Shown piece by piece: positions 9,967 through 20,507 of a stretch of DNA of 64,000 nucleotides; the stretch's first letter is position 1, and every line of letters starts with the position of its first letter. Position numbers and translations under genes: made by a program. The notes beneath the pieces were generated by a model. That model had not been told where the DNA came from, did not search any database, and saw only the letters and a list, made by a program, of their open reading frames with translations. The stretch lies in contig NZ_CP073104.1 in the NCBI RefSeq assembly GCF_018138145.1, positions 4,965,001 to 5,029,000 of the forward strand. Direction: 5' to 3'. Source of the DNA: Pseudomonas sp. SCA2728.1_7. GTDB taxonomy: Bacteria; Pseudomonadota; Gammaproteobacteria; Pseudomonadales; Pseudomonadaceae.

Positions 9967-10613
9967 TGCCGGGCACGCTGGGCTTTCGTGAGCTCGGCCA
10001 GATGGCTTACGAGCCGGTCTGGCATGCCATGCAACGCTTTACCAACGAACGCGGCAGCGATGCCGCCGACGAAATCTGGCTCGTCGAACACCCGCCGGTG
10101 TTCACTCAGGGCCAGGCCGGCAAAGCCGAACATCTGTTGCTGCCGGGTGATATCCCGGTAGTGCAGGTCGATCGCGGCGGGCAGGTGACATATCATGGCC
10201 CCGGCCAGTTGGTGGCCTATCTGTTGCTGGATGTACGCAAGCTGGGTTTCGGCGTGCGTGATCTGGTCAGCCGCATGGAGCTTTGCCTGATTGAACTGCT
10301 GGCCAGCTACGGCGTAACCGCTGCAGCCAAGCCAGATGCTCCCGGCGTCTATGTCGATGGAGCGAAAATCGCTTCTCTGGGTTTGCGGATTCGCCACGGT
10401 TGTTCCTTTCATGGCCTGGCCCTGAACGTGGATATGAACCTGGAACCGTTTCGACGGATTAATCCCTGCGGCTATGCCGGGCTGGCGATGACCCAGCTGA
10501 GCGACCACGCAGGATCGATTGAATTTGCCGAGGTAAGTGCCCGGCTGCGTGCGCAGCTCGTCAAACACCTCGACTATGCTGAGCAGACGACCCTGACGGG
10601 CGGAATCGACTGA
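9966..10613 (+). CDS. lipB: lipoyl(octanoyl) transferase LipB
   Basis: Transfers octanoate from acyl-carrier protein to the lipoyl domains of 2-oxoacid dehydrogenases and GcvH. The 215-aa protein shows the signature [12 protein letters not shown], the lysine in [10 protein letters not shown] and the catalytic cysteine in INPCGYAG. The ATG at 9966 overlaps the ybeD stop; a GTG one codon earlier is possible. lipA follows after a single base, so octanoyl transfer and sulphur insertion are made from one transcript. Confidence 0.96.
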   Translation: MPGTLGFRELGQMAYEPVWHAMQRFTNERGSDAADEIWLVEHPPVFTQGQAGKAEHLLLPGDIPVVQVDRGGQVTYHGPGQLVAYLLLDVRKLGFGVRDLVSRMELCLIELLASYGVTAAAKPDAPGVYVDGAKIASLGLRIRHGCSFHGLALNVDMNLEPFRRINPCGYAGLAMTQLSDHAGSIEFAEVSARLRAQLVKHLDYAEQTTLTGGID

Positions 10614-10614
10614 T

Positions 10615-11637
10615 ATGACTACTGATGCAGTGCAAACCATGATCCCGACGCTCGACGTGACCGAGCGCCCGGCCCCGCGTCCCAAGGTAGAAGCCGGCGT
10701 CAAGCTGCGCGGCGCCGAGAAGGTTGCACGCATTCCGGTAAAGATCATTCCGACTACCGAACTGCCGAAGAAACCTGACTGGATTCGTGTACGCATCCCG
10801 GTTTCGCCGGAAGTCGACCGTATCAAGAGCCTGCTGCGCAAGCACAAGCTGCACAGCGTCTGCGAAGAAGCGTCCTGCCCGAACCTCGGCGAGTGCTTCT
10901 CCGGTGGCACCGCGACGTTCATGATCATGGGCGACATCTGCACCCGTCGCTGCCCGTTCTGCGACGTCGGCCACGGTCGTCCGAAGCCACTGGACGTCAA
11001 TGAGCCGGAAAGCCTGGCCATCGCCATTGCCGACCTCAAGCTCAAGTACGTGGTGATCACTTCGGTTGACCGCGACGACCTGCGTGACGGCGGTGCCCAG
11101 CACTTTGCCGACTGCATCCGCGAAATCCGCAAACTGTCGCCGAACGTGCAGCTGGAAACTCTGGTTCCGGACTACCGTGGGCGCATGGACGTCGCGCTGG
11201 AAATCACCGCCGCCGAGCCACCGGATGTGTTCAACCACAACCTGGAAACCGTGCCGCGTCTGTACAAGGCTGCGCGTCCGGGTTCGGATTACCAGTGGTC
11301 GCTGACCCTGCTGCAACGCTTCAAGCAGATGATGCCGCACATTCCGACCAAATCCGGCCTGATGCTGGGTCTGGGCGAGACCGACGAAGAAGTCATCGAA
11401 GTCATGAAGCGCATGCGCGAACACGACATCGACATGCTGACCCTCGGTCAGTATCTGCAGCCGTCGCGCAGCCACTTGCCGGTGCAGCGTTTTGTGCACC
11501 CGGACACCTTCGCCTGGTTCGCCGAGGAAGGTTACAAGATGGGCTTCAAAAACGTTGCTTCGGGCCCGCTGGTGCGTTCTTCGTACCACGCCGACGAGCA
11601 AGCGAAGCTGGTCAAGGCTGAGCTGCTGGGTTCCTGA
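10615..11637 (+). CDS. lipA: lipoyl synthase LipA
   Basis: Radical-SAM enzyme that inserts two sulphurs into protein-bound octanoate. The 340-aa product has the auxiliary-cluster cysteines C83, C88 and C94 ([12 protein letters not shown]) and the radical-SAM cysteines C109, C113 and C116 (CTRRCPFC). The conserved RSSYHADEQ near the C-terminus holds the serine that binds the auxiliary cluster. The start ATG lies one base after the lipB stop. Transcription is closed by a classical terminator 20 bases after the stop. Confidence 0.98.
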   Translation: MTTDAVQTMIPTLDVTERPAPRPKVEAGVKLRGAEKVARIPVKIIPTTELPKKPDWIRVRIPVSPEVDRIKSLLRKHKLHSVCEEASCPNLGECFSGGTATFMIMGDICTRRCPFCDVGHGRPKPLDVNEPESLAIAIADLKLKYVVITSVDRDDLRDGGAQHFADCIREIRKLSPNVQLETLVPDYRGRMDVALEITAAEPPDVFNHNLETVPRLYKAARPGSDYQWSLTLLQRFKQMMPHIPTKSGLMLGLGETDEEVIEVMKRMREHDIDMLTLGQYLQPSRSHLPVQRFVHPDTFAWFAEEGYKMGFKNVASGPLVRSSYHADEQAKLVKAELLGS

Positions 11638-11656
11638 GTCCGCGTTGAATGAAAAC

Positions 11657-11695
11657 ATGCCCGCCGAGGCTTTGATGCCCGGCGGGCATTTTTTT
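11657..11695 (+). terminator. Rho-independent terminator of the lipB-lipA transcript
   Basis: Ten-base perfect stem (arms 11657-11666 and 11680-11689, ATGCCCGCCG and its complement), a 13-base loop and seven Ts immediately after. This marks the end of the long rightward cluster. Confidence 0.92.
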
Positions 11696-11810
11696 GCCCG
11701 GATTACCTTCGCTGCTGATTTTTCCTTCAATCCACGGCGTGGCTGACCCTCTTCTGTTTGCCGCCGTTCCTGACTACTGTGTGTGCATGACTTCACAGGG
11801 AGATCCAAGG

Positions 11811-12761
11811 ATGACCGTTCGACCGACCCACACACTTTGTCCGCACAGAGCCGTGCCCGCACTGCCTTCAGAGGGACTGATCGGCGTTATTGCACCTGCC
11901 GGTCCCGGTACTCTGGACACCGACAAGGCGGTGCAATGGATGCGCGCCCGTGGCTATGGGCTGAAGGTGTTTCCCGGTGTCTATGAAAAGGACGGCTATC
12001 TGGCCGGCAGTGACGATGTGCGCCTGCGTGACCTGCACGCGGCGTTCGCTGATCCCGAGGTCGATGCGATCATTTGCCTGCGCGGTGGCTACGGCACGCC
12101 GCGATTGCTCGACCGCATCGACTACGACCTGCTGAGCCGCAACGCCAAGCCCTTCGTTGGCTACAGCGATATCACCGCGCTGCACCTGGCCATCAGTCGA
12201 TACGCAGGATTCGTGACTTTTCACGGTCCGCTGCTCAATGCCGACCTGTTGGGTGACAAGGAGCCACCGACGGTGACTTCGTTCTTCGCCATGCTGCGCG
12301 GGCAATTGAAGGCGGGCAGTGTGCTGAGCCATCCGGTGGCTTATCCGTTGACTAGCGTCGAACCTGGCATCGCGCACGGACGCTTGCTCGGCGGTAATCT
12401 GGCGATGATCGCTTCGACGTTGGGTACGCCTTACGAAATCGATGTCGAGGGGGTGATTCTGCTGATCGAAGACATCAACGAGCCGCTGTATCGCATTGAT
12501 CGCTTGCTGACCCAGATGCGTCTGGCCGGCAAGTTGGCCAAGTTGCGCGGGGTGTTGGTCGGGGATATTGCCGGCGTGGATGTCGCAGCGCTGAACCGCT
12601 TGCTCAAGCAGACCTTCGAGCCTTTACGAATTCCGGTTTTGTCTGGCTGGCGCAGCGGGCATTGTGATCCGAACCTGACGCTGCCGCTGGGCGCACTGGT
12701 GCGACTGGATGCCGGGAAGCAGGAATTGATCCTGGAGCAGGATGTGGTGATCAAGGCCTGA
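11811..12761 (+). CDS. ldcA: muramoyltetrapeptide (LD-) carboxypeptidase
   Basis: S66-family peptidase that removes the terminal D-Ala from recycled tetrapeptide muropeptides in the cytosol. The 316-aa protein carries the nucleophile S119 in VGYSDITAL, E220 in LIEDINEP and H284 in RSGHCDPN, the Ser-Glu-His set of LdcA. The ATG at 11811 is favoured because AGGGAG lies eight bases upstream; an earlier ATG at 11787 is possible. It stands alone between the lipA terminator and a REPIN, but fits the cell-wall theme of the region. Confidence 0.93.
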   Translation: MTVRPTHTLCPHRAVPALPSEGLIGVIAPAGPGTLDTDKAVQWMRARGYGLKVFPGVYEKDGYLAGSDDVRLRDLHAAFADPEVDAIICLRGGYGTPRLLDRIDYDLLSRNAKPFVGYSDITALHLAISRYAGFVTFHGPLLNADLLGDKEPPTVTSFFAMLRGQLKAGSVLSHPVAYPLTSVEPGIAHGRLLGGNLAMIASTLGTPYEIDVEGVILLIEDINEPLYRIDRLLTQMRLAGKLAKLRGVLVGDIAGVDVAALNRLLKQTFEPLRIPVLSGWRSGHCDPNLTLPLGALVRLDAGKQELILEQDVVIKA

Positions 12762-12785
12762 AGGTTTATTGCCTGAAAGTCAGTC

Positions 12786-12849
12786 TTCGCGAGCAGGCTC
12801 GCTCCCACATTTGCAATGCATTTCAATGTGGGAGCCTGCTCGCGAAAGC
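12786..12849. repeat. REPIN (GAGCAGGCTCGCTCCCACA type), one arm shortened
   Basis: Two inverted REP copies (12786-12809 and 12828-12849) flank an 18-base centre. The right arm reads GGGAGCCTGCTCGCGAA and lacks four bases of the usual GGGAGCGAGCCTGCTCGCGAA. It lies between convergent ldcA and the sltB3-like gene. Confidence 0.85.
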
Positions 12850-12873
12850 GATATCAGCCATACGGCATTCGTT

Positions 12874-14196
12874 CTATTGGGAACGCAGGCTTTCCAGCAG
12901 TTTATGCGTCGGATAACCATCCGCCGGCCAGCCAAATGACTGCTGGGCACTGCGAATCGCTTTACGCGTATTGGCGCCGATAATCCCGTCCGCGGTGCCG
13001 GCATCGTAATTGCGCGCGCTCAACAGGGTCTGCAATTCCATACGCTCGGTGCGGCTCAGCGGCAGATCATCTTTTGGCCAACTGCCGTTGATCAAGCCGC
13101 CACCGCTGAAACGCTCGGACAACAGGCTCACTGCCAGCGCGTACGACGAGGAGTTGTTGTACTTGAGAATCGCGCGGAAGTTGTCGAGGATCAGGAACGC
13201 CGGCCCACGATAACCAGCCGGCAGCAGCAGGGCGGCAGACAGCTGTTCAGAGCCTGCTGGCACCTGACCGCCATTCGGCAGAGTCATGCCCAACTGACGC
13301 CATTCGGCGACACTCTTGCGAGTTGCGCCATCAGCCAGGGTGTAGTTGAAGCTGCTCGGCAGCTGCACTTCAAACCCCCACGGCTGGCCACGCTGCCAGC
13401 CGGAGCTTTGCAGGTAATGCGCGGTCGAGGCCAGTGCGTCAGCAGGGCTACCCCAGATATCGCGGCGGCCATCGCCGTCAAAGTCCACAGCATGGGTGTT
13501 GTAGGTGGTCGGAATGAACTGGGTCTGCCCCATGGCACCGGCCCACGAGCCGAGCATCTTCTCCGGCGAGATATCGCCCTGTTGCAGGATCTGCAGGGCG
13601 GCGATCAGCTGTGCGTGAGCGAAGCCCGGGCGACGGCCTTCGTAGGCAAGGGTGGCGAGCGAGTTGATCACCGACTTGCTGCCCTGGAACTGACCGAAGT
13701 TGCTTTCCATGCCCCACACCGACACCAGCGCCTGACGATCAACGCCATAACGCTGTTCGATGCTTTGCAGAATGTCGGCGTACTGGCTGATCAGCGCCTG
13801 ACCTTTGCGCACGCGCAGCGGCGACAGTGCACCGTCGAGGTATTCCCATACCGGGCGCGAGAACTCTGGTTGGCTGCGGTCGGCCCGAATCACACTGGCG
13901 TCGAAGCTGACATTGGCAAAGGCGCGATCGAACAGCTCTGGGCTAATCCCGGCGGCCAGTGCATCTTTGCGAAAGCCTGCCTGCCATTCGGCAAAGGTTT
14001 GGGTCGGCTGGAGATCAAGAGGGTCGGCGGACGGCACTACCGGCGGGATAATCGCTGGGGCCGTGGCGACAGGCGCGGCTTGAAGGGGTTGCGCATCGGC
14101 GGCGGTCGGTTTTTCCGCGCAGGCGACAAGCAGAATGAAGCTGGAGGCAGCGATCAATTGGCGAACAGGCCAACGACGGGAAAGACTTAGGGGCAT
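12874..14196 (-). CDS. lytic murein transglycosylase with peptidoglycan-binding domain (SltB3-like lipoprotein)
   Basis: MltB-family transglycosylase of 440 aa. A lipobox ends LLVAC with C26 as the lipid site, so despite the Slt name the protein is probably anchored. A proline/alanine-rich linker (to about residue 65) precedes the catalytic domain, with catalytic glutamate E164 in WGMESNFGQFQG and the segment WAGAMGQTQFIPTTY. The last 65 residues form a PG_binding_1 domain (LQTLLSARNYDAGTADGIIG). By position and domain order it matches P. aeruginosa sltB3. It is the second transglycosylase of this family in the window. Confidence 0.93.
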   Translation of the reverse strand: MPLSLSRRWPVRQLIAASSFILLVACAEKPTAADAQPLQAAPVATAPAIIPPVVPSADPLDLQPTQTFAEWQAGFRKDALAAGISPELFDRAFANVSFDASVIRADRSQPEFSRPVWEYLDGALSPLRVRKGQALISQYADILQSIEQRYGVDRQALVSVWGMESNFGQFQGSKSVINSLATLAYEGRRPGFAHAQLIAALQILQQGDISPEKMLGSWAGAMGQTQFIPTTYNTHAVDFDGDGRRDIWGSPADALASTAHYLQSSGWQRGQPWGFEVQLPSSFNYTLADGATRKSVAEWRQLGMTLPNGGQVPAGSEQLSAALLLPAGYRGPAFLILDNFRAILKYNNSSSYALAVSLLSERFSGGGLINGSWPKDDLPLSRTERMELQTLLSARNYDAGTADGIIGANTRKAIRSAQQSFGWPADGYPTHKLLESLRSQ

Positions 14197-14256
14197 GCAC
14201 AGTTCCAGGAAAACGAATCAGGTGCAGACCTTAACATGACCGGGGGGTACTGCGCT

Positions 14257-14421
14257 TCAAGCGGCCAGAAAGTAAGAAGCCTCCCAGCTGTCAGACTGGA
14301 AGGCTTCGCGGCGGTAGCTGCCTTTACCCTTGGTTGGTCGTTCCTGGCGACTACGGAACAGGGGCTGGGCGACGATGGATTTGGCCTTGTTGGGGCCATG
14401 TTTCGATGGCTTTTTGCTCAT
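14257..14421 (-). CDS. arfA: alternative ribosome-rescue factor ArfA
   Basis: 54-aa very basic protein that recruits release factor 2 to ribosomes stalled on non-stop mRNAs when trans-translation fails. The family core is clear: AQPLFRSRQER then KGKGSYRRE (residues 31-39). The ATG at 14421 gives the family N-terminus MSKKPSKHGPNKAK, with AGAGAACCC upstream. The coding sequence contains a hairpin (14276-14307) starting at codon 39. In E. coli such a hairpin makes arfA mRNA itself non-stop, so the gene is expressed only when tmRNA is overwhelmed. The full C-terminus here is hydrophobic (ASYFLAA), like the unstable tail of full-length E. coli ArfA. Confidence 0.93.
   Translation of the reverse strand: MSKKPSKHGPNKAKSIVAQPLFRSRQERPTKGKGSYRREAFQSDSWEASYFLAA
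14276..14307 (-). promoter_or_regulatory. in-frame hairpin within arfA (likely RNase III or terminator site)
   Basis: Reading the minus strand, bases 14307-14296 (GAAGCCTTCCAG) pair with 14287-14276 (CTGGGAGGCTTC). All 12 pairs form in RNA, counting one U-G pair, around an eight-base loop. It falls on codons 39-49, just after the KGKGSYRR motif. Cleavage or termination here would leave a non-stop message encoding a truncated, active ArfA, as known for the E. coli and Haemophilus genes. The mechanism in this organism is inferred. Confidence 0.75.
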
Positions 14422-14516
14422 GAGGGTTCTCTCGATTGAGTGGGTTTTGCGGGGGAAATAATCTGCCGATGTCGGGCGTCTGTCCAGTCCCTGTTGTGTA
14501 GGAATGTTCTGGCGCT

Positions 14517-14581
14517 TTCGCGAGCAGGCTCGCCGCCACATCTGGAATGCATTTCAATGTGGGAGCGAGCCTGCTCGCGAA
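14517..14581. repeat. REPIN (GCTCGCTCCCACA type)
   Basis: Inverted REP arms TTTCGCGAGCAGGCTCGCCG and GGGAGCGAGCCTGCTCGCGAA around a short centre. The left arm has GCCGCCACA in place of GCTCCCACA. Sits between arfA and holA, both leftward. Confidence 0.85.
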
Positions 14582-14604
14582 TGGCCGTTATGCGGTAGAA
14601 CAGG

Positions 14605-15642
14605 TTATTCGGCGGGGAGTGTCAGACGCTGGCCGGACATCAACAATGCCAAGCGACTCAGGCTCATCCACGGCGAACCGGCCGCCTGGCCTTTGATCTG
14701 CGCGTCGATGCGCTGTGCTTCGAGCAGCAACTGCGCCCAGCGTTGCGCCGAGTAGCGTTGCAGGGCTTTGCTCATCAACGGTTTGCGCTTGTCCCAGACC
14801 GGCGGTTTCGCTTGGCTGAAACACTTGTCCAGCGGCGTGCCCTGACTGTATTGCAACGAGATATTGGCCAGCAGACGTAGCTCGCGAGCAAGCGCCCAGA
14901 GAATCACCGGTGGTTCGACGCCTTCGCCGCGCAGCCCTTCAAGCATGCGCAGTGCGTGGGCCGGCTCGCCGTTGAGCACGGCATCGGTCAGGCCGAACAC
15001 GTCAAACCGCGCACTGTCGGCCACAGCGGCCTGCACGGTTTCGACGGTGATCTGGCCACCTTCGGCCATCAACTTGAGCTTTTCGATTTCCTGCGCGGCG
15101 GCGAGCAGGTTGCCCTCGACACGCGCAGCAATCAATTCGACGGCGTCCTGACTCGCCGATAGCCCGGCCTGAGAGAGACGCTGACGAATCCAGCTCGGCA
15201 ACTGATTGGCATCCACCGGCCATATCTGGATGAACTGGGTTTGCTGACCTTCGACCAGCGCCTTGCCCCACTTGGTCTTCTGCGCGCTGCCATCCATCTT
15301 GGGCAGGCTGATCAACAGCACCGTGTCTTCGGCGGGACGCGAGCAATATTCGATGAATGCAGCGGCGCCTTTGTCACCGGGCTTGCCCGAAGGCAGGCGT
15401 AGTTCCAGCAGGCGTTTTTCCGAGAACAACGACATGCTGGCGCCGGCCTGCAACAACGTGCCCCAATCGAAATTGGCGTCGGCGGCGAAGACCTGGCGTT
15501 CATCAAAACCTTGCTGGCGCGCAGCACTGCGGATGGCGTCGGCGGCTTCCTGACACAGCAGCGGGTCATCGCCGCTGATGATGTAGACAGGCGCCAAAGT
15601 ACCTTGCAGGTGTTTACCGAGTTGGGCGGGAGCGAGCTTCAT
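14605..15642 (-). CDS. holA: DNA polymerase III subunit delta
   Basis: Delta subunit of the clamp loader; it opens the beta clamp. The 345-aa length is typical. The N-terminal domain shows IISGDDPLLCQEAADAIR, with the beta-contacting hydrophobic segment SMSLFSEKRLLELRL at about residues 68-83, and the C-terminal collar domain contains ARELRLLANI and the end MSLSRLALLMSGQ. Located directly downstream of lptE (39 bp), as in other gammaproteobacteria. Confidence 0.95.
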   Translation of the reverse strand: MKLAPAQLGKHLQGTLAPVYIISGDDPLLCQEAADAIRSAARQQGFDERQVFAADANFDWGTLLQAGASMSLFSEKRLLELRLPSGKPGDKGAAAFIEYCSRPAEDTVLLISLPKMDGSAQKTKWGKALVEGQQTQFIQIWPVDANQLPSWIRQRLSQAGLSASQDAVELIAARVEGNLLAAAQEIEKLKLMAEGGQITVETVQAAVADSARFDVFGLTDAVLNGEPAHALRMLEGLRGEGVEPPVILWALARELRLLANISLQYSQGTPLDKCFSQAKPPVWDKRKPLMSKALQRYSAQRWAQLLLEAQRIDAQIKGQAAGSPWMSLSRLALLMSGQRLTLPAE

Positions 15643-15655
15643 AAGAAAGGTCGAA

Positions 15656-15675
15656 CGGGGCGCCTGAGCGCCCCG
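15656..15675 (-). terminator. hairpin between lptE and holA
   Basis: Eight-base perfect stem (15656-15663 with 15668-15675, CGGGGCGC) and a CTGA/TCAG tetraloop in the 39-bp lptE-holA gap. On the minus strand it is followed by GTTCGACCTTTC, a poor T tract, so partial termination or mRNA processing is more likely than a full stop. Confidence 0.45.
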
Positions 15676-15681
15676 AACGTC

Positions 15682-16287
15682 TTACTGCTGCGGGATTTCG
15701 AGCGGCGACTGACGCGGAGTTTCCGCTTCAGCTTTCTGCGCCGCTTCCAACGCGTCGGCTTCTGCCTTGGCGCGGTTGTTCGCAGCTTGCTGCAATTGCT
15801 CCAGTTGAACTGGGGTCAGCTGTTGCAGGCGCAGCATCATGCGTTGAACCAGCTCGCGACGGATATCGCGACGGGCGTCGCTGGCTTCCTGGTCGGAGCC
15901 GACGAGGTTGTTGCCGTCGTGGATAAACACTTTCTGTACTTCAAGCTTGTCGCTCAGCAGAGAAAGGTTTTTGTCGCCACGGATGTCGTAGCTCAGGACG
16001 GTGGTGACCTGATACTCACCGGTACGACCGGCACCTGCGTAGCTGAGGATGCGCTGGCTTTCCTGCTCGTCAGCCAGGAACAGTTTGTACGGCGCGCCGC
16101 TGTAAACCTTGACGCCGCTCGACTCCAGTACCTGACGCAGTTGCGTGACCGTCTCGCCGTAGGCATTACGGGCGCTCAGATCAAGCTCCTTGATCGTCAG
16201 TTCGTTGGTGCCGGTGCCGCGCAGCTGGAAACCGCAGGCGCTCAAGAGAACGGCGAGGCCCATCACCAGCAGATTGCGTTTGATCAT
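15682..16287 (-). CDS. lptE: LPS-assembly lipoprotein LptE
   Basis: Outer-membrane lipoprotein that plugs the LptD barrel and delivers LPS to the surface. The 201-aa protein has a signal ending LLSAC with C18 lipidated and the family start GFQLRGTG. The C-terminal 50 residues form a Glu/Ala/Gln-rich tail (QQAANNRAKAEADALEAAQ) longer than in E. coli, typical of pseudomonads. Downstream of leuS with an 87-bp gap, upstream of holA: the conserved leuS-lptE-holA operon. Confidence 0.94.
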   Translation of the reverse strand: MIKRNLLVMGLAVLLSACGFQLRGTGTNELTIKELDLSARNAYGETVTQLRQVLESSGVKVYSGAPYKLFLADEQESQRILSYAGAGRTGEYQVTTVLSYDIRGDKNLSLLSDKLEVQKVFIHDGNNLVGSDQEASDARRDIRRELVQRMMLRLQQLTPVQLEQLQQAANNRAKAEADALEAAQKAEAETPRQSPLEIPQQ

Positions 16288-16345
16288 TGTGTTGCTCCCC
16301 TTGAAACCAGGTGGGCCGACCGTGCGGCCCGAAAGGTTTTATCCG

Positions 16346-16365
16346 GCGTCAGGCGAGCCTGACGC
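16346..16365 (-). terminator. hairpin between leuS and lptE
   Basis: Eight-base stem GCGTCAGG/CCTGACGC with a four-base loop just after the leuS stop. On the minus strand it is followed by CGGATAAAACC, without a T run. It may stabilise the leuS 3' end or reduce read-through into lptE. Confidence 0.4.
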
Positions 16366-16374
16366 ACAATCCAA

Positions 16375-19101
<2,727 letters not shown>

Positions 19102-19236
19102 CTAGGGAAACCCTGATTACAGCTGTTTGTCCCGGCAAATTCGTGGCGAGGGCCGTTGGTCGCGGCGTGCAGCCGGTTTGTGCAGCGAAGCTAAGCTCTA
19201 ACTGGGGAGTGAGTCTTATCTTCAATGAGGTGAGGG

Positions 19237-19560
19237 ATGGTGGAGCAACGGCAAAAAAACGTGACGAAACCCGAGTTGTACGAAAGGTTGATCGACCGTC
19301 TGGGTATGGCCCTGGACGCAGTAAAAACCGCTGACCGGCTGCGCGACGAGCGCCCCCTGGAACTGGAATTGCGTGGCTTGAGCCCCGCCGAGTTCAAACT
19401 GGTCAAGGCCTATCTGGATCGCAGTGAACGTGAAACGCACGGATGCTTGTCACAGGCAGTGAAGCAGCTCGATGCAGCACATTCGGCCAAGGTCATCTGG
19501 CTCAAGGACAAGGCGCCCGGCAGAGACACCGTCAAGGTTCGCTCTGTGCAGGCCAAGTAA
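19237..19560 (+). CDS. conserved hypothetical protein (PA3986-like)
   Basis: 107-aa soluble basic protein without signal or membrane segments. It is predicted to be mostly helical, with charged repeats (LYERLIDRLGMALDAV, LKLVKAYLDRSERE-like pattern). I do not recognise a functional family. A gene of this size occupies the same place, divergent from leuS, in other pseudomonads. GAGGTGAGGG just upstream of the ATG at 19237 is a good ribosome-binding site. About 100 bp separate it from the YdcF gene, which may be co-transcribed. Confidence 0.8.
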   Translation: MVEQRQKNVTKPELYERLIDRLGMALDAVKTADRLRDERPLELELRGLSPAEFKLVKAYLDRSERETHGCLSQAVKQLDAAHSAKVIWLKDKAPGRDTVKVRSVQAK

Positions 19561-19664
19561 GCGCATGGCAGGTCAAGAACCGGATCTTTTTCAACAGGAT
19601 CCCACCTATTGGTTGTAACGCTTTATTAACACTCTTAGGCTTCGGGCATCTCTGGAGATGCTCG

Positions 19665-20426
19665 ATGCCTTTTCGTTATTTCATCAAACAACTTTTATTG
19701 CCGCCCGGCATTCTTTTGCTGTTGTTGCTGGCTGCGTGGTGGCTGCGTCGCTCACGGCCGCGCCTGGCTGGCGTGTGTTTTGCCCTTGGCTTTGGCGGAT
19801 TGTGGCTAATGAGCCTGCCGGTGGTCGTGCAGTGGGGCGCAAAAGCACTGGAGCGCGAGCCACCGCTGGCCCGTGAAGAATGGACGACGCTGGCGCAACG
19901 GGCTGACGCTATTGTGGTGCTGGGTTCCGGGCGAGAGCGCGGTGATCTGGCGTGGGGTGAGGATCAGCCGACTGGCGTGGGGCTCGAGCGTCAGCGTTAT
20001 GCGGCGCGGCTGGCGAAGGCATCCGGTTTGCCGATTCTGACCACGGGTGGCTTGCATTACGGTACGCCGCCGACTGAGGCGAAGTTGATGGCGGATTCAT
20101 TGCGCGACGATTTTGGCGTGACGGTGCGTTGGCAGGAAGGCGAAAGCCGTACCACGTGGGAAAACGCCAAGTTCACCGCCGATATCTTGTTGCCGCAGGG
20201 GATCAAACGTGTGGTCGTGGTGACGCAGGCGTGGCACATGCCGCGATCGGTATGGAGCTTTCAACAGGCGGGATTTGACGTAGTACCGGCGCCGGTAGGC
20301 TTTTTAGGTACAGATAACGCAAGACCCTTTGGTGGCTGGCTGCCGGAGTTCAAGTCTATCTGGCAGAGCGGGCAGTTGCTGAATGAAGCGGTGGGGCAGG
20401 TGGGGTATTCGTTGTTTTACCGCTGA
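19665..20426 (+). CDS. YdcF/ElyC-family envelope protein (DUF218)
   Basis: 253-aa inner-membrane protein with two N-terminal membrane segments (about residues 8-25 and 33-55), followed by a DUF218 domain. The domain shows VVLGSGRERGD, an acidic patch, ILTTGGLHYG and the end segment VVVVTQAWHMPRS. Relatives (ElyC, SanA) act on envelope integrity and lipid-carrier balance. The precise role is unknown, though the neighbours are envelope genes. The ATG at 19665 is chosen because MPFRYFIKQ begins right before the first membrane segment. Convergent with lnt across a palindrome. Confidence 0.87.
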   Translation: MPFRYFIKQLLLPPGILLLLLLAAWWLRRSRPRLAGVCFALGFGGLWLMSLPVVVQWGAKALEREPPLAREEWTTLAQRADAIVVLGSGRERGDLAWGEDQPTGVGLERQRYAARLAKASGLPILTTGGLHYGTPPTEAKLMADSLRDDFGVTVRWQEGESRTTWENAKFTADILLPQGIKRVVVVTQAWHMPRSVWSFQQAGFDVVPAPVGFLGTDNARPFGGWLPEFKSIWQSGQLLNEAVGQVGYSLFYR

Positions 20427-20430
20427 AGAT

Positions 20431-20505
20431 CAAAAGATCGCAGCCTGCGGCAGCTCCTGCATTGGGATTTGCGTTTTCCCTGCTGCCGCCGGCTGCGATC
20501 TTTTG
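20431..20505. terminator. large palindrome between convergent ydcF-type gene and lnt
   Basis: Arms CAAAAGATCGCAGCC (20431-20445) and GGCTGCGATCTTTTG (20491-20505) are perfect inverted repeats of 15 bp, with GCGGCAG/CTGCCGC extending the pairing inside. A-rich and T-rich ends let it end transcription from both sides. The GATCGCAGCC core is a dispersed motif in fluorescent pseudomonads, so this is also a repeat-family member. Confidence 0.75.
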
Positions 20506-20507
20506 CT

